Shown here piece after piece: positions 1 through 10,660 of a DNA stretch of 64,000 nt. Under the pieces are notes generated by a model. It did no database searches. It was not told the DNA's origin and was given only the letters and a program-made list of their open reading frames with translations. This stretch comes from Orientallactaga sibirica (Eukaryota; Chordata; Mammalia; Rodentia; Dipodidae). A program made the position numbers and the translations under genes. The DNA is taken from assembly GCA_036365145.1 (NCBI GenBank), contig JAEOAD010000031.1, forward strand, positions 9,272,001 to 9,336,000, in the 5' to 3' direction. Within the stretch, counting starts at the first letter, position 1, and the number at the start of each line of letters is the position of its first letter.

Positions 1-316
1 AGAGAGAAGACTTAGCAGGTAAGGTGGGACATCCATTGTGGGACTGGGCAATCTAGCAAATTCAGACCAAAGGCAGCTGATGAGGGGAAAAAAAGGAATT
101 TCTTAACATATGAAGGAGACCATAACAAATTGAATGAAGATTTATTTGTAAGAATGTTTTAGAGACATTATTTGTCATAATTTCTACCTATTAATTTACA
201 TTATTTGCATCTGATTTTTCATGGCATTATCTAATTTTATCACAATATGTTTTTCTTAAGTATGGTGTCAGTGTTGTATTGTGTGTGACACTGTGGTCTG
301 CCCATAACAATGGTAC
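1..316. other. unassigned AT-rich DNA
   Basis: I see no gene, A-tail or repeat I can name in this stretch. It is AT-rich and leads into the tandem array that follows. Confidence 0.5.
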
Positions 317-1208
317 AGAAAGCCTAGGATGTGGAATGCTAGCCTGCTGGCCTGGGGAGGAGGGGCAGCAGTGAGTTTAAGGGTGATTGCCTGAGGATTT
401 CAGAGAGGCTGGGGTGGGGGCCTGGGTCCCTGTTCGGGGATGGGAGGGGTCAATGGCAAGTATGTGTGGGGCTCAGAAAGGCTAGGGCAGGGACAGTTGT
501 CTGTTGGCCTGGTTCCCTGTTAGTGGGTGGGAGGAGTCAGTGGCAGGTGATTATGAGCACCCACCTGAGAAAAGCTAGGGCAGCGACAGTGGCCTTCTGG
601 CCTGGGTTCCTGTTAGTAGGTGGGAAGAGTTGGCGGCAGGCCCCAGTGATCATGAGTAGTAGGGCTCAGAAAGGCTAGGGCAAGGACACTGGCCTGCTGG
701 CCTGGGTCACTGTTTGTGAGTGGGAAGACTTGGTGGCAGTACAGGCGGTCACACACATGGGTCTCAGGAAGGCTAGAGTGGTGACACTGGCCTGCTGGCC
801 TGGGTCCCTATTTGTGCATGTGAGGAGTCAGCATTGAGTACCACGGAGTGGGACCAGGGACATGCAGGGGCTCAGAAAGGCAAGGATGGGGACACTGGCT
901 TGCTGGCCTGCATTTCTGCCCAGAGGCTGGACCTTGGAGTGGGACAGGGGTCATGCACAGAGCTCAGAAGGGCTAGGCTGGGACAGTGGCCTGCTGGCCT
1001 GTATCCCTGCTTGGGGGCAGGACTGCAGAGTGGGACAGGGGTCATGCACAGGGCTCAGAAAGGCTGGGGTGGGATAGTGGCCTGCTGGCCTGTATCCTTG
1101 CTCAAGGGCAGGGCCACGGAGTGGGATCAAGGACACACAAGGGGGTCAGAAAGGCTAGGGCAGAGACACTGGCCTGTTAGGCTGTATCCCTGTTTGGGGG
1201 TGGGACTG
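317..1208. repeat. minisatellite, about 92-108-bp units, 9-10 copies
   Basis: A core resembling GGCTAGGGCAGGGACACTGG followed by CCTGCTGGCCTG recurs with the second block near 343, 429 (partial), 501, 594, 693, 791, 899, 990, 1081 and 1173. Most spacings are 91-108 bases, and the last three are 91-92. Between cores lie G-rich segments (CCCTGTTTGGGGGTGGGA type) and a GGGCTCAGAAAGGCTAGG block. The array is far more GC-rich than its flanks. Open frames of up to 125 codons cross it on the plus strand, but they follow the repeat and show no start context or homology I recognise, so I do not call a gene. It could be a simple VNTR or a monomer-type promoter array of a retroelement. Confidence 0.85.
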
Positions 1209-1692
1209 TGAAATATATCTTATTTAAGAATATCAAATCCAACCATCCATCAGATTTAACATATAATTTCTCCTGACATGGATGGTGCCATTAGCCCTTC
1301 TGATGCAAGTCTATATATCAGGCTTATTTGGTGGGTACTGACCTGGTGTAAACCCAGTTACCTTTTGGGATGGCTTTGTTCTCAGCTATGCTGCACAGCC
1401 ACTTGGGTCCCTCTTTGCTGTGCTGTGGGCTTAGGTAGGCTGGCTGGGTCTGTGGGTTGCTGCTCTGATCCTGCTGGGTGGTGTGTAGATGAGCTCCTTT
1501 CCCCAGGTCTCTGGTGCTTGCTGGTTCTTGTGCTGGCAGAGGGGGAGGGGAGGCTGTGGATAGAGGATGAGGTCCTTCTGCTGGTCCTCATGATCTTCTT
1601 CCCCACAAACTGTTCTGTTGGTCTCTGCCAGCCTCCTTCCACATTTCTTGAGTTTGTGAGGAGGCCAGTGTGTGTGGAAAATCCCCTCACCT

Positions 1693-1693
<1 letters not shown>
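1209..1693. other. unassigned GC-richer segment next to the minisatellite
   Basis: Roughly 1340-1690 is clearly GC-richer than the rest of the window and contains CTGCTGGG/GCTGGCTGGG-type clusters. A 150-codon plus-strand frame (1278-1730) runs into the following poly-T, so its C-terminus is a phenylalanine run. This argues against a real protein. I do not recognise the sequence; an old LTR or L1 5' region is possible. Confidence 0.4.

Positions 1694-1726
<33 letters not shown>
1694..1726. repeat. poly-T tract of about 33 bases
   Basis: An uninterrupted T run. On the minus strand it reads as an A-tail, so it probably marks the 3' end of a retroelement lying to its right on the minus strand. 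I cannot identify the body (1727-1829) with confidence. Confidence 0.8.
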
Positions 1727-1829
1727 CTGATGCTCAGGCCAAGCTTAGTAGTTGCAGCTGCATGGATCTCACTGCTTCTGCCTGTTTCGGTGGGCTCTGG
1801 ACGTTCTGGATCTCTCCTCCTCTGCTACT

Positions 1830-2062
1830 GTGGTTGATAATTTACTATACACCTCCTCCCTGTCCTCCCCCCTCTGAAGGGACTTTCCTCATTGGGGAAT
1901 GTGAGTCATGCATTGTGGGGGCAGACAACAGTTATGGGGAGAGGAAAAGTCTGTGTGCATAATGACCCAACTTATGGCTCTAACACTCTTTCAACCCCCA
2001 CTTCTGTGAATTTCCCTGAGCCATGTTGGGTTCACTTTAGATATCTTGAGGAGATGCTTACT
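1830..2062 (-). mobile_element. L1 3' UTR fragment (minus strand)
   Basis: The segment CCTCCTCCCTGTCC ... GAATTTCCCTGAGCCATGTT matches four other places in the window (about 7650-7870, 38910-39130, 59380-59580 and, inverted, 25690-25920). These copies look like the distal 3' UTR of one L1 lineage. The copy stops near the phrase GTTCACTTTAGAT, so it is heavily 5'-truncated. Confidence 0.65.
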
Positions 2063-2387
2063 TCATAGTTCATATTTTAAATGCTCAAAAAGATGTTATT
2101 TTAGCATTTCAGTAGTCCAAGGCCAACGTTTATGGAAATGATTTGGTTTTAGTGACTGCATAAATGAAAGCAACACCCAGCATTGCAAGTAGGACTTGAA
2201 CATTCACACATTGCCATGAGTCAGTGAATAGGATGAAGCTTTTCTGAAGTCATTGTCTGCACCAGTTCCAGAGTGCTTAACACAGGGTCACTGTCTTTCC
2301 TCAGTTTGAGTAGGAATTTGACAAACAAGAATCTTCTAGATTCTTACTATCAGCTTTCTACCTCTGTTCTCCACCTCTCATGGCTTC
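2063..2387. other. unassigned DNA
   Basis: No gene or recognisable repeat. This is the pre-insertion flank of the MaLR element that follows. Confidence 0.4.
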
Positions 2388-2392
2388 CTCTT
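2388..2392. repeat. target-site duplication of MaLR element A (left)
   Basis: CTCTT directly abuts the LTR terminus TGTAGCAGACAGC. The identical CTCTT follows the other LTR at 4408-4412. Five bases is the duplication size expected for ERVL/MaLR integration. Confidence 0.85.
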
Positions 2393-2785
2393 TGTAGCAG
2401 ACAGCTTCAGGTTCGCTGAGATGAACTTCCAGACCAGGCACAGTTATGGAGGAAGGGATATTATTGATTGAAGCTTACAGATCCAGGGGAAGTTCCATAA
2501 TGGCAGGAGATGCGGCCTGCCTTCACAGGGCCAAGCAGAGAGAGAAAAACCAACCAACCAGGCACACAGTACACAGATCAAAACTACAGCCAAAAGAGTC
2601 ACACAGCACACTTCAGGAACTCTTGCTAGGCACATTTTGCATATCTTTACAATGGAATCTCAAACCCACCACCATGTCTTAAGACCATCCCCCAGTGACA
2701 TTGCCTCTAGCAAGATGATTGCAGATGCAAACTATAACTAATAATACACTGAATATATTGGGGGACATATATTCAAACTACCACA
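2393..2785 (-). repeat. 3' LTR of MaLR element A
   Basis: Same length and termini as the partner LTR at 4015-4407. Read on the minus strand it contains a GTAAGCTTCAATCAATAATATCCCTTCC-like 3' part in which AATAAT/AATAAA serves as the probable polyadenylation region. In this copy the hexamer is altered. Confidence 0.85.
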
Positions 2786-3688
2786 TTCCACCCCTGGCCC
2801 CCAATAGATTTAGTTACTGGCCCCCAGTAGATTTATAACTATCACACATTGTATATTGTACTCAGTCCAATTTCAAAGGTTCTCACAGTCTTGTTCAACT
2901 TAAGATAGTGAGTCCTGCAAAATCAAACAAGTTAAATACTTTCAACATATAAAGGCACAGAGTAAACATTTTTAACTGGTATAAGGCATAGCAAGGAGAA
3001 ACTAGAACAATGCAAACTCAACCACCATCAGCAGTCATCAAGCTTCTGCAGTTCAAGTTCAATATAACCCTAGACTAACAGTCTCCAGGTTTTCCAATTC
3101 CACCCCTCCAGCTGAGCAGAGTTGCCAGGAAAAACTTTCATCACATGCCAACACTGCACTACATGGGAGCCCTTGTATAGTCCTAGTATATCCAAAATAT
3201 CTTCAGTTCTCCATGCAAACCACGGTCCATCTTCCAAAAGCTCTTCCAGCCTATTCCTGAGGGTCTTCATGCCCTACCTCATGCCGCATCTCAGCAGCAG
3301 CTCCTGGAACCGTGTGCAATTCATGACCACTCAATGCATTTTTCATGCTTCCAAAACTAATACCATGTGTGCAGGACACAGCCATATTCTTAATCCAGGA
3401 ACAAAATAAATCATAGCCTTGAAAAACAGATTACTTCTCCATTCCACTCTTTCTAAAAGAGTTTCCATTTCTAACAGTCTTTCCTCAGGCATCCTCTCCA
3501 TTGTTTTAATGTAAAGCAGCCAGGCCACCTTCCTTCCACCTTCCTTAAGATTACTAATGTGTTTGACAATAGCAGCTCCAGCAATATAAAACCAGTCTCA
3601 GTGCCTCTAATTTTAACCTGCTTGAAGTTTTCCAACTTAAAATCTTAAAATTCTCAGTCCGATATCATTAGCCAAGCACATCATTCCA

Positions 3689-3937
3689 TTACAAATTTAA
3701 GTTTGAGCAAACACTCTGGGCCTTGGCAGTGGAATGTAGCCATCCCTTATGCCAGTAGCCCAGTTCCAACAAAGTCCTCTGCAGTCTTTCCTTCCCCTTA
3801 GAAAGCTCATAAACCAAGCCTCGAAGTTCAATACTGTCTGTACTTAGCATTCTCAAACTCTCATCAGAATAGTCCATAAAACTTGGCTTACCACTCCAGA
3901 AGGCATCTTCAGTTGTAAGCACCAAGTCCATGTCCAT
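3689..3937 (-). pseudogene. 82-codon open frame inside MaLR element A, product unknown
   Basis: The minus-strand frame begins MDMDLVLTTEDAFWSGKPS and continues through a segment with MDYSDESLRM and ELSKGKERLQRTLLELGYWH. MaLR interiors are considered non-coding, and I recognise no domain, signal peptide or membrane segment; it is acidic at the start and basic in the middle. The same frame exists in element B (18658-18842) with very similar residues, but there a TGG codon is TGA, ending it after about 61 residues. Shared descent from one recent source copy explains the similarity without selection. A coding role is only a possibility. Confidence 0.3.
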
Positions 3938-4014
3938 TCCTCAAAACAAAGGTTCCAAAAGATGAATATCCAAACGGTCAAGTTCATTTCACCCCACATT
4001 CCTCGGTACTTTAC

Positions 4015-4407
4015 TGTAGCAGACAGCTTCAGGTTCACTGAGATGAACTTCCAGACCAGGCACAGTTATGGAGGAAAGGATATTATTTATTGAAGCTTAC
4101 AGATCCAGGGGAAGTTCCATAATGGCAGGAGATGCAGCCTGCCTTCACAGGGCCAAGAAGAGAGAGAAAAACCAACCAACCAGGCACACAGCACACAGAG
4201 CAAAACTATAGCCAAAAGAATCACACAGAACATTTCAGGATCTCCTGCTAGGCACACTTTGCATATCTTTACAATGGAATCTCAAACCCACCACCACATT
4301 TTAAGACTGGCCCCCAGTGACATTGCCTCTAGCAAGGTGATTGCAGATGCAAACTATAACTAATAAAACATTGGATATATTGGGGGACATATATTCAAAC
4401 TACCACA
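4015..4407 (-). repeat. 5' LTR of MaLR element A
   Basis: 393 bases; carries the promoter-side terminus TGTGGTAGTTTGAAT at 4407 on the minus strand. Its junction with the interior at 4015 is the usual CA end. The adjacent interior sequence should hold the primer-binding site. Confidence 0.85.
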
Positions 4408-4412
4408 CTCTT
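4408..4412. repeat. target-site duplication of MaLR element A (right)
   Basis: CTCTT, identical to 2388-2392. Confidence 0.85.
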
Positions 4413-4719
4413 ACTAGACCATCAGGACATGAAACCTCAAATTATACCCAGGAACCAAATTAGAAGTGCCTTGAGTCTGGTTGTCTGTCACCTGGGAGGT
4501 CCTACTATTATGTTTTTCATGACTACCAAATATTAATAGACAATGACCTGATGGGTCCTTTCCAGCTACATCATATCTTGACCCCAACAGATTTGCCATG
4601 ATCACAAGAGCTTTGGTCACCACCTGTCCCTCATCTGGGATCCCTCATTGGAGCTAGGTTTCTGCTCTGGTCCATATTTTCAGCCTAGACTAGTAAGTCT
4701 TCTGAGTTTTCTTTTCTTT
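4413..4719. other. unassigned DNA
   Basis: No recognisable gene or repeat. A 69-codon minus-strand frame here has no features supporting translation. Confidence 0.4.
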
Positions 4720-5000
4720 TTTTTTTGTATATAAACAGAATTGCCTTATCAGGATCATATATTTAGTTCTATATTTAGTTCTTCTGAGGACCATCCATAC
4801 TGATTTCCTTAGTGCCTTCACTCATTTGCATTCCCATCAGTAAGGTATCATAAATAATGTTACTTTCCCCACTTCACACACATACATGCCAACATTTGCT
4901 GTAATGTCTTTTCAGTTCATACTCATTTATTGATTCAATTTGTTCTTCAAAATCTTTCCAGATAGAGCATTCATCACAGTGATTCTTAAATATATGATGT
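4720..5000 (-). mobile_element. ancient L1 fragment, ORF2 C-terminal region (minus strand)
   Basis: The phrases GATCATATATTTAGTTCTAT, GACCATCCATACTGATTTCC, ATTTGCATTCCCATCAGTAA and CATGCCAACATTTGCTGTAA are decayed forms of the conserved L1 ORF2 C-terminal region read antisense. The copy is highly diverged, suggesting it predates rodent-specific L1s. Confidence 0.7.
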
Positions 5001-5289
5001 CAGTGACCTGCGATTCTATGTCAGAAAACTATCTTCACTCATATAAATTTATAATGCTATAATATGGGGTAAGTTCCTTGACATTCTTTAATTTTAATTA
5101 AAGAATTTTTTGTTTTGCTTTTGTGACACATTATTTTTAATAGAAATAATTCACGAGATTTTATTGGCTTGTCATCACATTTGATAGTAGATTTCTACTA
5201 TTATTAAAATATTTTATATGCCTCAAAAAGATGTTCACTTTTCATTGGTAAATGAAATGATTCTTCTCCGAAGGTGAACTACTGATAGC

Positions 5290-5780
5290 TAATTGATACA
5301 TGAAAAATGCTCTCCAGTCTTATCCCCCAAGGAAATGTATATTAAAACTGTGGTGAGCTCCTACCTCATCCTATGAAAGAGGCTATTTTTGAAAAAGCAA
5401 TAGCCAAAACATGGGAATTAGCTTAATGTTCGCTAATGGATGAATGTTTAAAGAAAATATACTTACATTATACAATTGAGTTTTATTCAGCCATAAAGAA
5501 AAATAGAATTGTGTCATTTGTAGGGAAGTGGGTAGAATTAGAAATCATCATATTAAGTAAAATAAGCCAGACCCCAAAAGACAAACATTACATATCTTTT
5601 GTCATATGTGGACATGAAAATAAAACAGGGATTAATTGAGAAAGGGAAAGGAAGGAAGGATAAGTAGCCAAAGGAGAAGACATTGACTATTGTGTGTTTA
5701 CATATATTCATGATCAAAATGTCATCATGAACTACATTCCTTTATACAATGAATATACACCAATAAATAATGCATTTTGG
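5290..5780 (+). mobile_element. old L1 3' end (ORF2 C-terminus plus 3' UTR)
   Basis: The text GAGTTTTATTCAGCCATAAAG, the following GGGAAGTGGGTAGAATTAGA and the TCTTTTGTCATATGTGGACA stretch correspond to the L1 ORF2 C-terminus (FYSAIKKN-type residues are visible). A short 3' UTR with GGAAAGGAAGGAAGGA follows. A 67-codon frame (5436-5639) is a fragment of this dead ORF2. Confidence 0.75.
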
Positions 5781-5789
5781 CATGAAGTT

Positions 5790-6000
5790 TAGAGAGAGAG
5801 AGAGAGACAGAGAGAGAGTGTGTAGTTTTGACATAATGTATATATGTGATGTGCAGATGTGGGTGCCTCATGTGCACACGTGTGGGAGCTAGACAACATA
5901 AGGTGTCCTCCTCTATTCCTAAGGATCAAACTCATGCCTTTCCAGCCCCTCATCTCGCATGGCAAATTCTCTTTCCTGATGAGTCACTACCCCAGTACAT
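5790..6000 (-). mobile_element. B4-like composite SINE remnant (minus strand)
   Basis: A GA-rich microsatellite and a TGTGATGTGCAGATGTGGGTG stretch are followed by GGAGCTAGACAACATAAGGTGTC and end near GATGAGTCACTACCCCAGT. This order matches the better-preserved B4-like copies at 27385 and 53703. Confidence 0.45.
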
Positions 6001-6242
6001 AAGGCTATTTTATACAAGTAATATCTGATAAGACAACTCAAAATGAAAAATTTGAAATGTGTTAAGAGAAGTATGAAATATTTATTGAAATACAAAATAC
6101 ATACATGACACAAAAGTACCTGAAAATAACGTTAAGATAGAACTTTTGGCATATTAAACTGAGTCACTGTCAACAAACCAATGAATCAAAATTTTTAACA
6201 AATTGAGAAAATAGAATATGTTGCAAATGCTATATCAGCCTC

Positions 6243-6467
6243 TTTTTTAAAGATTTATTTTTATTTATTTATTAGGGACAGAGAGAGGGGTGGGAGGAAG
6301 AAAGAGAGAGTGAGTATGGGTGTGTCAGGGCCTCTAGCCACTGCGAACAAACTCCAGATGCATGTGCCACCATGTTTATCTGGCTTATGTGGGACCTGGA
6401 GAATTGAACTTGGTTCCTTAGGCTTTGCAGGCAAGTGCCTTAACTGCTAAGCCATCTTTCCAACCTT
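6243..6467 (-). mobile_element. DIP-like tRNA-derived SINE (minus strand)
   Basis: Read on the minus strand it runs from GGTTGGAAAGATGGCTTAGC through AGTTAAGGCACTTGCCTGC to a GA/CT-rich tract and AAATAAATAAAAATAAATC tail. The tRNA-like head carries degenerate A and B box spacing. The same SINE recurs at least seven times in the window. Confidence 0.85.
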
Positions 6468-7606
6468 ATAAGCTTCTTTAAAACATATATAAATGAATAT
6501 GTTTCTATTTCTTTGTTTCTATGTATAACTTCAGTTCTGTTTATATCAAGATGACAAAACTGGAGTAAATTAAAATTTGTGTCAGCTTGAACACATTTAG
6601 ATGAATATAAATAATTCCATGAAGATTATGTGACTTGATATTCTTACTTTCAACCAGTGTGGGTGAGCATTGGAGTGACTTTCCTTTTATGGAGAATTTG
6701 GCAATGTGAAGCAAAATACTAGACTCTAGTCTGGGTAATCCTGTATTTAGAAACTTGTTTTAGGAAAAAGGCATGCGATTGGAGCAAAAGGGTTGTTTGT
6801 TACAGCATGCTTATAGTAAAATATTTATAAACAAATGCCAACCATAAACTATAAGTAAATTGAGATACTTGAAAAATGTAGCACTACTCAGCTATTAAAA
6901 ATTTAGTAAAGAATATTTAATGACTTAATTTTTTTCATGTTGTATTTCTATTATGAATATAATCTCATGAACATTATATTCTCAGTAATCTAAAATTATA
7001 GATGTATAATTATTTCTACACACATGAACATATCCTGCAATTACATAACCATTTATATTACAAAAGTACATTAAAATATTTTAAATAATGTACTTTATTA
7101 ATGTAGACCTGGATGTTAAGTAAAATGATAAGTACATTAAAAGATAGTGAGTATTCAAATGTGATGGAAGTAAAATATTTTGTCTCATTTATCATTTCCA
7201 GTTTTGAAATTTTACATGTAATTTGGATAACTATCATAAAACGTGATGTATAATTTTAAAGTAAATACTTTCCTCATTTCCTCAGTCACTCATTTCTGCA
7301 CTTAACATTCATTTTAAGTAGCCATGAACATTTTATTTGGAGTCAGGAAAAACTGCTTCTACATAAAGCACCCAGGAGCCAGGCAGGAGACCATGGCTTC
7401 ACTCACTTGACCAAGAACTATTGAGCAGGGATACCTGGGATCTGATATAGTGTGGAAACTCACAGAATGCTTTCTTGGAGAAGTGACATGTGAGCTAAAA
7501 GATAGCGGCCGAGTGTGGACTTACTAGATAAAGAGTTAAGGAAATGACTCAGACAATGAGTCCACCATTTGCATTTGTGGGAGGGATGACAATGTAATAA
7601 ATAATG
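6468..7606. other. AT-rich DNA with possible old repeat remnant
   Basis: About 6750-6920 contains CACTACTCAGCTATTAAAAA, reminiscent of a very old L1 3' end, but too decayed to assign. No coding signal is seen in the rest. Confidence 0.4.
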
Positions 7607-8990
7607 TTAAGGGGATTTTTTAATTAAGAATATATTTTGTATGGATAAATCTTCTCCCTCCTCCCTGCCCCCATTCCTCAGGGGGCCCTCCTCAGTGGGG
7701 TTGCTGGTATTCCCATGGGGTTGTGGAATATACATTATGGGAGCAGCAGTCAGTGATTGGGGAAGGCAGTGCCTCTGGGCATGACATCTCACCCTGTGGC
7801 TCTTATAATCTTTCTGCCCCCTCTTCCACAAAATTCCCTGAGCCTTGGTGGCTGTATTTCAAGTCTGCTTCAGTGATGAGCTCTTAGGAGCCTCTAGATT
7901 GCTGCTTTGGTATGTGTTGAGTATCCTCAGTGTCTGTCTCCTTCACCCTAGCACTGCTTGTTAGACTCACTAGCAACATTCTTGCTTGTCTTCCCACTTC
8001 CTCTGTGCTTGCTCCTAGACCTTCACTGAGATGTGAGGGTGGTTTATGTCATTGGGTCCCATTATTTTCTGAAAAAGAAATAAAAATAGGTTCTCCAATG
8101 CAGAGTGAAATCAGCATAGCTTAAATTGGATAAGCATTATAATTTAGGGACAGTTTGATGGATGTAACCCACTTTAAGCCAAAGACTAGTGGGAGCTTGA
8201 CATCAGAGAACATAATCGTTGTCTCTATAGGACTTAGACATGGCTCCCAGTTCCAGATATGGGTTCCTTTCTATAGAGCAGATTTTTTAGCCAATCAGAA
8301 ACCTATTGGTTACCCAGCAAGGCTGTGTGGCACCATTGCACTGGTGTGTACTTCTTGTCAGGCTGGTTGCTTCTGAGTAGCTTAAACTCCTACTTGCTCA
8401 GATCATTGTTGGTCCCTTTCCTCAAGTAGCTCATGTAGTGCTTTCTAGCACTTGATGGGCTGTTTGGGGACTGGCTCTTTTCTGGATTGCAGCCAGGTCT
8501 CTCTGTGTTCTGTGCCAGTAGCATGTGGTGTCTTCAGCAGCAAGGTCTTACTGTTTACCTCAGGTAGGCAATCAAAGGATTTGATAGAAGTGTGCCTTGT
8601 TTTGGGGACCTTGTAGGTCTCTTGGATCAAGAACTCCATGTGGGTAGCACCTATTTCTGGTACCGTGAATTACAGGTCAGAGCCAAAGATTTTAAGGTTA
8701 GGGTTCTTTTGACTCTCTCCAGATCCCTTCATTTTGGGCACTCCCCTTGTATTCCTGCTGAGTGTTATATCTTTCAGTCTGACTTTAAGGAGAAATGTTT
8801 CTATGGTACCAGTTCATTTTGGATTTAGTTTTGTGTTTATTTTCCCCTACCTTCCCTTTCTTCTTCCCCTCCTCCCAAACTCTGCCATCCTAATTTTATC
8901 CTATTGTTCCTGTCAAAAGCTACCTCATTGGGAGAGTGTATACTTTGTCCTATTTCCACAGACTTAGATGAGAAATAAATATCAGAAACC
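7607..8990 (-). mobile_element. L1 3' UTR, 5'-truncated copy (minus strand)
   Basis: Nearly 1.4 kb aligns in reverse, by eye, with the 3' UTR of the large L1 at 24900-25985. Shared landmarks read on the minus strand are AATCCAAAATGA near 8820, AGACACCACATGCTACTGGC near 8525 and CTCAGGGAATTTTGTGGAAG near 7830. The poly-purine region is at the 3' end around 7660. Several 60-80-codon frames here are incidental. This copy lacks the possible inserted block that I suspect at 25160-25414 in the other L1. Confidence 0.75.
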
Positions 8991-9309
8991 ACTTCTTCTA
9001 GAAGCTTCTTATTCCCTTGAAAAAACTCACCAATACCATGAAAAGGCCCTTGCTGCCACTCATTCTTTTTTTCACATCCTTACCTAACCACTATAAAACT
9101 TTTCCCAAAGGTATGATTTGTCTGTCCATAGCTCACTCAGTTTTTACTATGTTAATGCTTATAAAATAATTCCCCCCAAAACACCCCCAACTAACTTACT
9201 TGAAATTCTTTTGTTGACCTAGGGCAAACTAAGAAAATCAAAAGTTAATACTTAAATTTTGTGTTATTGCTCATGGACCCTCTACTCTAACCATTTTTTT
9301 AATTTTTAA

Positions 9310-9458
9310 TTTTTTTTTTCCTCAGGTAGGGTCTCACTGTAGCTCAGGGTGACCTGGAATTCACTATATAGTCTCAGGGTGGCCTAGAACTCACGGCGAT
9401 CCTCCTACCTCTGCCTCCCAAGTGCTGGGATTAAATGCATGTGCCACCATGCCCAGCT
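9310..9458 (-). mobile_element. B1-type SINE (minus strand)
   Basis: Poly-T, then GGTAGGGTCTCACTGTAGCTC, GTGACCTGGAATTCACTATA, CCTCTGCCTCCCAAGTGCTGG and CATGCCCAGCT. This is a 7SL-derived B1 monomer in antisense. Confidence 0.92.
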
Positions 9459-9659
9459 CACTTTTTTAATTTAAACATTTCTTAGCAGAAAATGAAATGG
9501 AAATATCCACGGTCCATTGCAGAACTTTTCAAAGTACTGAGACGATCAGGGATTGGGCAAAATTTATTATTCAATCATTGACTGAAGAAACAGATTTAGC
9601 TGTGTAAAGGGAGTTTCTGAACAATAAATGTGGGAGAAAAATAAGATCCCTCTATACAT

Positions 9660-9817
9660 TTTTTTTTCTATTTTGGTTTTTTGAGGTAGGGTTTTGCTCT
9701 AGCCCAGGCTGACCTGAAATTCACTATGTAGTCTCAGAGTGGCCTCAAATTCATGGCAAGCCTCCTACCTCTGCCTCCTGAGTGCTTGGATTAAAGGAGT
9801 GTGCCACCACACCCAGT
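9660..9817 (-). mobile_element. B1-type SINE (minus strand)
   Basis: Poly-T, GGTAGGGTTTTGCTCTAGCC, TTCACTATGTAGTCTCAGAG and GTGTGCCACCACACCCAGT. It lies about 200 bases from a B1 copy in the same orientation and is separately inserted. Confidence 0.92.
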
Positions 9818-10429
9818 GACCTCCCTCTATACTTTAAAGAATGTGCTTTTTACCACAACATACTAGTTCTCTAGAAACCTAAAGAGCCTCTCTTCTTCCT
9901 AGTATACAGAGATACAAGACATTATATCACTGGGTTATGTCATTGGGATTCACTTTGCAACAAAAGTTAGTATAGCACCCTTCTACTCTAGTATCTATTA
10001 ACTACTTCTGGTTGATTGAGAGCTAAAGTGTATCTTTTTTTTTTTTTTTTTTTTTTTTTTTCTCTTGTTCTGATCATGCTAGGCCAACCTGACATAAGAA
10101 GTCTGGGAGGAACTATTTCCCTGAAGACCAGGTAGCTTTCTGACACTGAGTGACTAAAGAATGGCATGAAGTCAGTTGAAATTGCTACCATAGTTAAAAT
10201 ACCCTTTTAAGTAATTACATGTAAAATAGATTTCTCACCATAAAGAAGCCTCAGTTATTGACAGTATGCAACTAACAAGAGTTGATTAAGTCGTAAAAGT
10301 TAAGTTTAAGTTTCTTGGGCATAAAATCATTAGGGACATGATGCTATTCATATGTCACCATGTTCTCCATGTGGTAATTTAATGTCAATGGAATTGTAAA
10401 AAAGGAATAATGACAATAGATAATATATA
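9818..10429. other. unassigned DNA with a 27-base poly-T
   Basis: A T run at about 10036-10061 probably marks a minus-strand retroelement A-tail, but the body beyond it (TCTCTTGTTCTGATCATGCT) is not one I recognise. No gene. Confidence 0.4.
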
Positions 10430-10660
10430 CTAAGTGCTAACTAATGGGACTGCTAAGTACATCTATTCATCATTTCACAAAATCTTTACACAAGCTCACA
10501 GCGTTATTAATACACATGATTACTATTACTTCACAGAATCCAACACCGTATCTGTGAGAAGTTTTAAGGTTCAATGAAGGTCACACAACCAGAAAGTTGC
10601 AACAATTCAATTTACCTGATCCAAATTCATTACACTTAACTGCTTAACTATACTGTTTAA
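10430..10660 (-). mobile_element. MIR SINE (minus strand)
   Basis: Order of CATCATTTCACAAAATCTTT, TTACTATTACTTCACAGA, GAAGTTTTAAGGTTCAATGA, GGTCACACAACCAGAAAGTT and a TTACCTGATCCAAATTC block follows an antisense MIR (ACAGATGAGGAAACTGAGGC-type core followed by GGTCACACAGCTAGTAAG). Heavily diverged, as expected for an ancient mammalian repeat. Confidence 0.65.

Larger units (their letters stand above)
2393..4407 (-). mobile_element. complete non-autonomous MaLR (ORR1/MT-like) LTR element A
   Basis: On the minus strand the order is 5' LTR (4407-4015), internal region (4014-2786) and 3' LTR (2785-2393). Each LTR is 393 bases, starts TGTGGTAGTTTGAAT and ends GTCTGCTACA. A purine tract (GGGGGCCAGGGG-like, seen inverted at about 2788-2806) precedes the 3' LTR, as expected for plus-strand priming. 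The interior is only about 1.2 kb and has no gag, protease or polymerase that I can see. This fits MaLR elements, which are moved in trans by ERVL-type machinery. A perfect 5-bp CTCTT duplication flanks it. The LTRs differ at a modest number of sites by eye (for example TTATTGATTG versus TTATTTATTG), indicating an old, fixed insertion. The exact subfamily would need a repeat-library comparison. Confidence 0.88.

Noticed and set aside
834..1211. 125-codon plus-strand open frame, with overlapping 60-70-codon frames
   Set aside because: It lies wholly in the minisatellite. Translated residues repeat with the unit and several frames stay open at once, which is composition rather than coding.
1278..1730. 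150-codon plus-strand open frame
   Set aside because: It ends in a run of phenylalanines from a retroelement poly-T and has no recognisable domain or splice context.
2393..4407. Autonomous endogenous retrovirus with gag/pol
   Set aside because: The interior is only about 1.2 kb and no retroviral protein motif is visible in any frame; it fits a non-autonomous MaLR.
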